A stretch of 8,977 nucleotides of DNA from RUG626 sp051866775. GTDB lineage: Bacteria > Bacillota > Clostridia > Oscillospirales > Oscillospiraceae. The stretch covers positions 1 through 8,977 of the forward strand of contig JBJDXR010000029.1 of the NCBI GenBank assembly GCA_051866775.1. The letters are read 5' to 3'. Shown here piece after piece: positions 5,775 to 8,977 of this stretch (position 1 is the first letter of the stretch; each line of letters begins with the position of its first letter). Below the pieces are notes generated by a model. That model was not told the DNA's origin and did no database searches. It saw nothing but the letters and a program-made list of their open reading frames with translations. The translations under genes were made by a program, and so were the position numbers.

Positions 5775-6278
5775 TCACACCGCCTGCACGTCGGTATTTA
5801 CATAAGTCATAAAGCGGTATTTTATTCCCTCATGCTCCCGCTCCTCCCCGGCGTCCTCCACGCGCCAGTTTGAAAGCGCGTCAAGGTCTGGGAAATATGT
5901 GTCGGCGGGCGGTTCCGCTTCGATCCTTGTAACAAACGCGCGTGTGCAATATGGCAGAAACTGCCTGTAAATGCTGTCACCGCCGATCACAAAGACACTG
6001 TCCGGCTCCTCCCCCGCTATAAGCTTAAAAGCCTTGCCGACGCTGTCCGCCGACTCCCCTCCTGAGACAGAAAAGGAAACGTCTCTTGTAAGGATGATGT
6101 TCCGCCTGTTTTTTAACGGCCTGCCCCCCGGAAAATCTTCCAGTGTCCTGCGCCCCACGATGACTGTGCCGGTGCCGGTCACCTGCCGGAAATGCTTTCT
6201 GTCCTCCGGAATCACGATTGGCTGGCTGCCCTTATAGCCTATCCCCCAGTTCCGGTCGGCGGCAACTACAATATTCAT
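5775..6278 (-). CDS. folA: Dihydrofolate reductase
   Basis: The enzyme reduces dihydrofolate to tetrahydrofolate with NADPH, recycling the DHF made by thymidylate synthase. From ATG 6278 the protein has 167 residues, the usual DHFR length. Visible landmarks: N-terminal strand MNIVVAADRNWGIG (1-14), catalytic acid Asp26 in IPEDRKHF, the NADPH-binding GRRTLEDFPGG (42-52), NIILTRD (60-66) and VIGGDSIYRQFLP near residue 105-115. The DRNWGIG start is typical, and GGAGGGGAG lies just upstream, so the longer frame back to 6317 is rejected. Two positions are unusual compared with E. coli DHFR: the near-invariant Trp22 is replaced (Ile21) and Leu28 is replaced by Arg27. It follows thyA on the same strand with a 78-nt gap that holds two hairpins. 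Confidence 0.93.
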   Translation of the reverse strand: MNIVVAADRNWGIGYKGSQPIVIPEDRKHFRQVTGTGTVIVGRRTLEDFPGGRPLKNRRNIILTRDVSFSVSGGESADSVGKAFKLIAGEEPDSVFVIGGDSIYRQFLPYCTRAFVTRIEAEPPADTYFPDLDALSNWRVEDAGEEREHEGIKYRFMTYVNTDVQAV

Positions 6279-6299
6279 ACGTATCTCCCCTCCGCTTTT

Positions 6300-6313
6300 G
6301 GGGCCGCGGCCCC
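6300..6313 (-). promoter_or_regulatory. GC palindrome just upstream of the folA ribosome binding site
   Basis: GGGGCCGCGGCCCC is a perfect 14-bp palindrome, separated by AAAAGC from GGAGGGGAG, the folA ribosome binding site. As RNA it forms GGGGC/GCCCC with a CGCG loop. Its CCCC could instead pair with the GGGG of the ribosome binding site, so it could in principle affect folA translation. This is inference from base complementarity. Confidence 0.35.
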
Positions 6314-6321
6314 TCATGAAA

Positions 6322-6346
6322 AGCGCGCCGAATTTTTCGGCGCGCT
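6322..6346 (-). terminator. Hairpin between thyA and folA (partial terminator)
   Basis: AGCGCGCCGAA (6322-6332), loop TTT, TTCGGCGCGCT (6336-6346) is an 11-bp perfect stem starting about 10 bases past the thyA stop. On the minus strand only TTTTC follows, so termination is probably incomplete and folA could be expressed at a reduced level by read-through from thyA. I saw no separate folA promoter in the 78-base gap. Confidence 0.6.
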
Positions 6347-6356
6347 CCTTATTTAT

Positions 6357-7187
6357 TTATATTGCAACAGGTATCTCGTCGTGGAACTCATTATAATCGT
6401 ATCCCTCAAGCTTAAAGCTGTCTCTCGTAAAATCGTAAAAGTCCGTGACGCTCTTATCAATAATAAACTTGGGTGCGGGCTTTGGCTCATTATTGAGTAT
6501 TTTCTTCACTATGGCCACGTGCCGGTCATAGATATGCGCATCAGCTATGACGTGAACAAGCTCACCCGCCTCAAAACCTGTTACCTGCGCCATCATGTAT
6601 ACCAGCACGGCGTACTGCACCACGTTCCAGTTTGAGGCCGTAAGCATATCCTGTGAGCGCTGGTTCAAAATGGCATTGAGCTTATTGCCGCTCACGTTGA
6701 AGGTCATACTGTAGGCACATGGGTAAAGCCCCATCTCGTGCAGATCTTCAAAGTTATATATATTGGTCATTATCCTTCGGCTGGCTGGGTTGTTTTTAAG
6801 GTCGTAAATGACCCTATCCACCTGATCAAACTCCCCCTCAGGGTACTTGTGCTTTATGCCAAGCTGATAACCGTAGGCCTTGCCGATGGAGCCGCTCTCG
6901 TCCGCCCAGCTGTCCCATATGTGACCGCGAAGATCCTTTATGTTGTTGGATTTTTTCTGCCATATCCAAAGCAGCTCATCCACCGCGCTCCTCCAATATG
7001 TACGGCGCAGTGTAAGAATAGGGAACTCTTTTGACAAATCATATCGATTCACAATGCCAAACTTTTTAATAGTGTGCGCGGGCGTGCCGTCCTGCCAACG
7101 GGGGCGCACCTCCAGATTAGTGTCCCAAACCCCGTTGCTTAAAATATCACGACAATTTGAAATAAATATGCTGTCCGCTCTGCTCAA
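6357..7187 (-). CDS. thyA: Thymidylate synthase (ThyA type)
   Basis: The enzyme makes dTMP from dUMP with methylene-tetrahydrofolate as one-carbon donor and reductant, giving DHF. The 276-residue product is complete. Catalytic Cys157 lies in LYPCAYSMTF (154-163). RSQD (177-180) and Asn188 of NWNVVQY correspond to the dUMP-binding RSxD and PFN motifs. HIY (218-220) matches the E. coli His207/Tyr209 site, SRRI (136-139) the phosphate-binding arginines, and GKAYGYQL (102-109) the GxxYGxQ loop. RWQDGTPAHT near the start, ELLWIWQ and DFYDFTxDxFKL near the end recall Bacillus/phage phi3T ThyA. The His after the PC motif of E. coli (His147) is Ala158 here. The start is TTG 7187, which gives the usual MSxAD N-terminus; a G-rich stretch lies 9-14 nt upstream. 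The promoter is at 7227-7255, and folA lies downstream. Confidence 0.95.
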   Translation of the reverse strand: MSRADSIFISNCRDILSNGVWDTNLEVRPRWQDGTPAHTIKKFGIVNRYDLSKEFPILTLRRTYWRSAVDELLWIWQKKSNNIKDLRGHIWDSWADESGSIGKAYGYQLGIKHKYPEGEFDQVDRVIYDLKNNPASRRIMTNIYNFEDLHEMGLYPCAYSMTFNVSGNKLNAILNQRSQDMLTASNWNVVQYAVLVYMMAQVTGFEAGELVHVIADAHIYDRHVAIVKKILNNEPKPAPKFIIDKSVTDFYDFTRDSFKLEGYDYNEFHDEIPVAI

Positions 7188-7226
7188 ATCTCTCTACCCC
7201 CGTAAACCCTGTTGATCTGATAAATC

Positions 7227-7255
7227 ATTTTATATGATTCCGCGCCGTTTGTCTA
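7227..7255 (-). promoter_or_regulatory. Promoter of thyA (near copy of the hydrolase promoter)
   Basis: On the minus strand: -35 TAGACA (7250-7255), 17-bp spacer, -10 TAAAAT (7227-7232). The predicted start near 7220 gives a leader of about 33 nt to the TTG. Positions 7231-7259 match 8787-8815 at 25 of 29 bases, in the same register relative to -35 and -10. Confidence 0.72.
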
Positions 7256-7318
7256 TATTATTCTTCGCGGAACTTCCGGATAAATCGCCGTCCGAGATTT
7301 CAGGTATCCCGCATTAAG

Positions 7319-7347
7319 AGGCCGGCGCGTAAAATACGCGCCGGCCT
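7319..7347 (-). terminator. Terminator hairpin downstream of the alpha/beta hydrolase
   Basis: AGGCCGGCGCGTA (7319-7331), loop AAA, TACGCGCCGGCCT (7335-7347) is a perfect 13-bp stem in the gap between the hydrolase stop (7391) and the thyA promoter. On the minus strand the bases after it are CTTAATG, a weak U tract. On the plus strand GCCTTTTCC follows. It is likely the hydrolase terminator, perhaps not complete. Confidence 0.65.
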
Positions 7348-7390
7348 GCCTTTTCCTCTATAATATGCCCGGGGCCTGTGCTCCGGTCTT

Positions 7391-8728
7391 TCAGATAAAG
7401 CGTCCCTCGGCGGTAAGCCAGCCTGAGACATAGTCTGCCGTAGTTGCAAGGGTATCCCCCCACTGCCCCGGGTATGCCTCGGTCTCCTTCGCCGTACGGA
7501 AGCTGTGAGACGCTCCTTCCACAAAGGCAATCGTCTTATCCGCGCTTATGGCGTTGTTGTATGTCCATTCGGCAGTCACATATTCAAAGCTTCCCGTCAT
7601 TCCCATGACAAGCAGCGGAACTCTTATCTTCTTAACATTGCCTGTTGAGGAAAACATACAGCTTTCAAAATTGACTCCATAGAACTTCTCATCATCATAT
7701 CCCCAGCCCTCATCTAAGCGCACTTCACTCTGAAGCAGGATTTTAACGCTTAGGCTCCATGCAGACTTGCCAAATATGCCGCGGGACTTAACGTCGTTTT
7801 TGGGAATGCGTACGCTATGTATTATCTCGTTGGTTATGGATCCGTCTGGATGTATAAGATCCCAAGCGTTATGGGTGTGGGCGAAGAACTTTTTATCCAT
7901 ATAGAAAAGCTTGCCGCCGCAGTTGAGGGTCCCCCTCATCTCCGCTATGTTGAGCGGCTCATCGTCATAGTAATTTCCCTTGCCCTGCTCAATAAGGTGC
8001 AGCCGCTCCTCGGCATAGTCCATAATGCTCATGTAGCGCTTTCTCTGGGCGTCCCAAAACTTCCGGCAGAATTCCGCGGAGTAGTCAGATCCCTTTGGGT
8101 CAAAGCCGTTAGCGGGATTAATGGCGTCAAGCTCGGGGTTAAATCTGGTGGCGCAGCCCTCCTCCACAAGGGCGGGGTTTACGCTCAGCATCTGCATAAT
8201 TCCGAAATTTGCGTCCAGCAGCATAAGCCCGTCGGCAGCCGGCAGAGGCCCGATATCAGGGAATTGGTAGCGGAACTGAGGCCCTCTGAACACCTCTTCG
8301 CCGTTCTCGGCTACTTTCTGATACGCACTCATGATAGACGCTCCCCGGCTTTGTCCCATAAGGACGACCTTCTTCACCCCAGGAATAGAGCGTGCGAAAT
8401 TGATCACAAGCTTAAAATCGAGCATCTGGCTGGGAAAATCATACTGCGCAGGAACAACGTTTATGGAGCGGAAGCCACGCCGCGCAAGCTCCATCATCAG
8501 GCTGTGACGCATTTCGCGTCCGTATCCCCCGTGCATGGTAACCACAACTATCTGAGATCTCTCTCCCAGATCTACCGGCTCCCAAAGCATAACGTTGGTG
8601 AAATGGTCGAGCTGGTGATAGCTCTCCCTTATGTCATCCGGGATCTCCTTGGCAAGCTCCGTGGTGATGTGATCGTTCAGCTGCTTTTCATCTAATGCTG
8701 CGTTACGTTCTTTCGCGTGTGCATCCAT
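7391..8728 (-). CDS. Alpha/beta hydrolase of unknown substrate
   Basis: The 445-residue product has an alpha/beta-hydrolase core and no signal peptide, so it is probably cytosolic. Visible parts: VVVTMHGGYGREMR (61-74) with the HGG oxyanion motif, strand FRSINVVPAQYDFP (86-99), nucleophile elbow GQSRG with Ser127 (125-129), strand GLMLLDANFG (167-176), a long insertion (about 180-365) rich in charged and aromatic residues, then VPLLVMGMTGSFEY (370-383), which should carry the catalytic acid (Glu382 is a candidate), and GASHSF with catalytic His408. This fits an esterase or amidase, but the substrate cannot be told from sequence. The longer frame to 8812 is rejected: AGGAG lies 9 nt before ATG 8728, and the promoter at 8783-8811 lies inside the longer frame. 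It stands alone, upstream of thyA on the same strand. Confidence 0.8.
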   Translation of the reverse strand: MDAHAKERNAALDEKQLNDHITTELAKEIPDDIRESYHQLDHFTNVMLWEPVDLGERSQIVVVTMHGGYGREMRHSLMMELARRGFRSINVVPAQYDFPSQMLDFKLVINFARSIPGVKKVVLMGQSRGASIMSAYQKVAENGEEVFRGPQFRYQFPDIGPLPAADGLMLLDANFGIMQMLSVNPALVEEGCATRFNPELDAINPANGFDPKGSDYSAEFCRKFWDAQRKRYMSIMDYAEERLHLIEQGKGNYYDDEPLNIAEMRGTLNCGGKLFYMDKKFFAHTHNAWDLIHPDGSITNEIIHSVRIPKNDVKSRGIFGKSAWSLSVKILLQSEVRLDEGWGYDDEKFYGVNFESCMFSSTGNVKKIRVPLLVMGMTGSFEYVTAEWTYNNAISADKTIAFVEGASHSFRTAKETEAYPGQWGDTLATTADYVSGWLTAEGRFI

Positions 8729-8749
8729 AATACGCATCTCCTGTGTTTT

Positions 8750-8765
8750 AGAAAAATATTTTTCT
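8750..8765 (-). promoter_or_regulatory. AT-rich palindrome in the hydrolase leader
   Basis: AGAAAAATATTTTTCT is a perfect 16-bp palindrome about 10-25 nt after the predicted transcription start and just upstream of the ribosome binding site (AGGAG) of the hydrolase. It may be an operator or a leader stem. AT-rich chance palindromes are common, so support is limited. Confidence 0.35.
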
Positions 8766-8782
8766 TTAGGTACTGTATAATT

Positions 8783-8811
8783 ATTATATATGATTCCGCA
8801 CTGTTTGTCCA
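8783..8811 (-). promoter_or_regulatory. Promoter of the alpha/beta hydrolase
   Basis: On the minus strand: -35 TGGACA (8806-8811), 17-bp spacer, perfect -10 TATAAT (8783-8788). The start near 8776 leaves a leader of about 48 nt. The spacer shares the block TATGATTCCGC (plus-strand reading) with the thyA promoter. Confidence 0.78.
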
Positions 8812-8821
8812 TATAAACCTT

Positions 8822-8850
8822 TTGACAAATCGCCGCTGATGGTGTATATT
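8822..8850 (+). promoter_or_regulatory. Promoter for tRNA-Ser
   Basis: Perfect -35 TTGACA (8822-8827), 17-bp spacer, -10 TATATT (8845-8850). It points at the tRNA that begins at 8936, with a leader of about 80 nt. Its -35 lies only 10 bp from the -35 of the divergent hydrolase promoter. Confidence 0.72.
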
Positions 8851-8935
8851 ATCATTTGCGCTGCAGCTGTCCTCCGCTAAGTCACCGGCGGCCTTAAAGC
8901 AGGCAGCGGCAGTTTTGTCTCTCTAAATTATATAT

Positions 8936-8977
8936 GGAGCGGTATCGAAGTGGTCGTAACGAGCTTGACTCGAAATC
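8936..8977 (+). tRNA. tRNA-Ser (anticodon CGA), 5' part, cut by window end
   Basis: The visible 42 bases read as the first half of a tRNA: acceptor strand GGAGCGG, TA, D arm TCG-AAGTGGTCGTAA-CGA, G, anticodon stem CTTGA and loop CTCGAAA, then TC of the returning stem. Loop positions 34-36 are CGA, which reads the serine codon UCG. The GGAG start and AAGTGGTCGTAA D loop are typical of bacterial tRNA-Ser. The variable arm and the 3' half are beyond the window. Confidence 0.88.

Noticed and set aside
6279..6317. N-terminal extension of FolA (13 residues)
   Set aside because: The extension is the translated palindrome and ribosome binding site; the DHFR fold begins at MNIVVAADRN.
7817..8695. 292-residue plus-strand frame within the hydrolase gene
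   Set aside because: Shadow of the hydrolase, whose catalytic motifs are intact on the minus strand.
8729..8812. N-terminal extension of the hydrolase (28 residues)
   Set aside because: It overlaps the TATAAT promoter and the leader; a good ribosome binding site precedes ATG 8728.
1..8977. CRISPR array, phage, transposon or defence system
   Set aside because: No repeat-spacer pattern, transposase, integrase or defence protein family is seen; the genes are ordinary core functions.

Overview
The window looks like a core-genome segment of a Gram-positive member of the class Clostridia, probably of the Oscillospiraceae/Ruminococcaceae kind. The reasons are moderate GC, strong GGAGG-type ribosome binding sites, frequent TTG starts, intrinsic terminators, and Firmicute family types: a BofC-C-like protein, DUF1292, a ThyA of the Bacillus/phi3T branch, and a class A PBP with an acidic proline-rich tail. 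I see no phage genes, transposase, CRISPR array or defence system. The organism assignment is inference.

Left part (1-3050), mostly minus strand. A terminator at 32-66 closes something left of the window. A GC-rich intergenic block with a perfect 14-bp hairpin follows. Next is a membrane-anchored PrsA/SurA-like foldase with two parvulin-like modules (277-1881), which has its own promoter and a 5' leader hairpin. Upstream of it lies a 6S RNA gene (about 2066-2258, minus strand), which the protein reading frames do not show. It has the closing stem, central bubble, 3' bubble hairpin and an adjoining intrinsic terminator. It starts within about 14 bases of the stop codon of a small acidic DUF1292 gene (2272-2541). 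A small secreted or anchored BofC-C-like protein (2646-2957) lies further upstream on the same strand.

Centre (3060-5740), plus strand. A single-gene transcription unit encodes a bifunctional class A penicillin-binding protein. Its promoter is TTGACA-16-TATAGT, its leader holds a 16-bp perfect palindrome, its start is most likely the TTG at 3170, and a terminator follows at 5658-5736.

Right part (5775-8811), minus strand. thyA and folA are arranged as a thyA-folA unit, so the enzyme that oxidises methylene-THF to DHF sits beside the one that reduces DHF. Upstream is a cytosolic alpha/beta hydrolase of unknown substrate. The thyA and hydrolase promoters are near copies of each other, including the spacer, which suggests duplication or a shared regulator. 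On the plus strand, diverging from the hydrolase, a TTGACA-17-TATATT promoter leads to a tRNA-Ser(CGA) gene cut by the window end.

The most notable points are the 6S RNA and its junction with DUF1292, the duplicated thyA/hydrolase promoter, the DHFR with Arg at the position of E. coli Leu28, and the PBP C-terminal extension. I do not see a clearly novel multi-gene system here.
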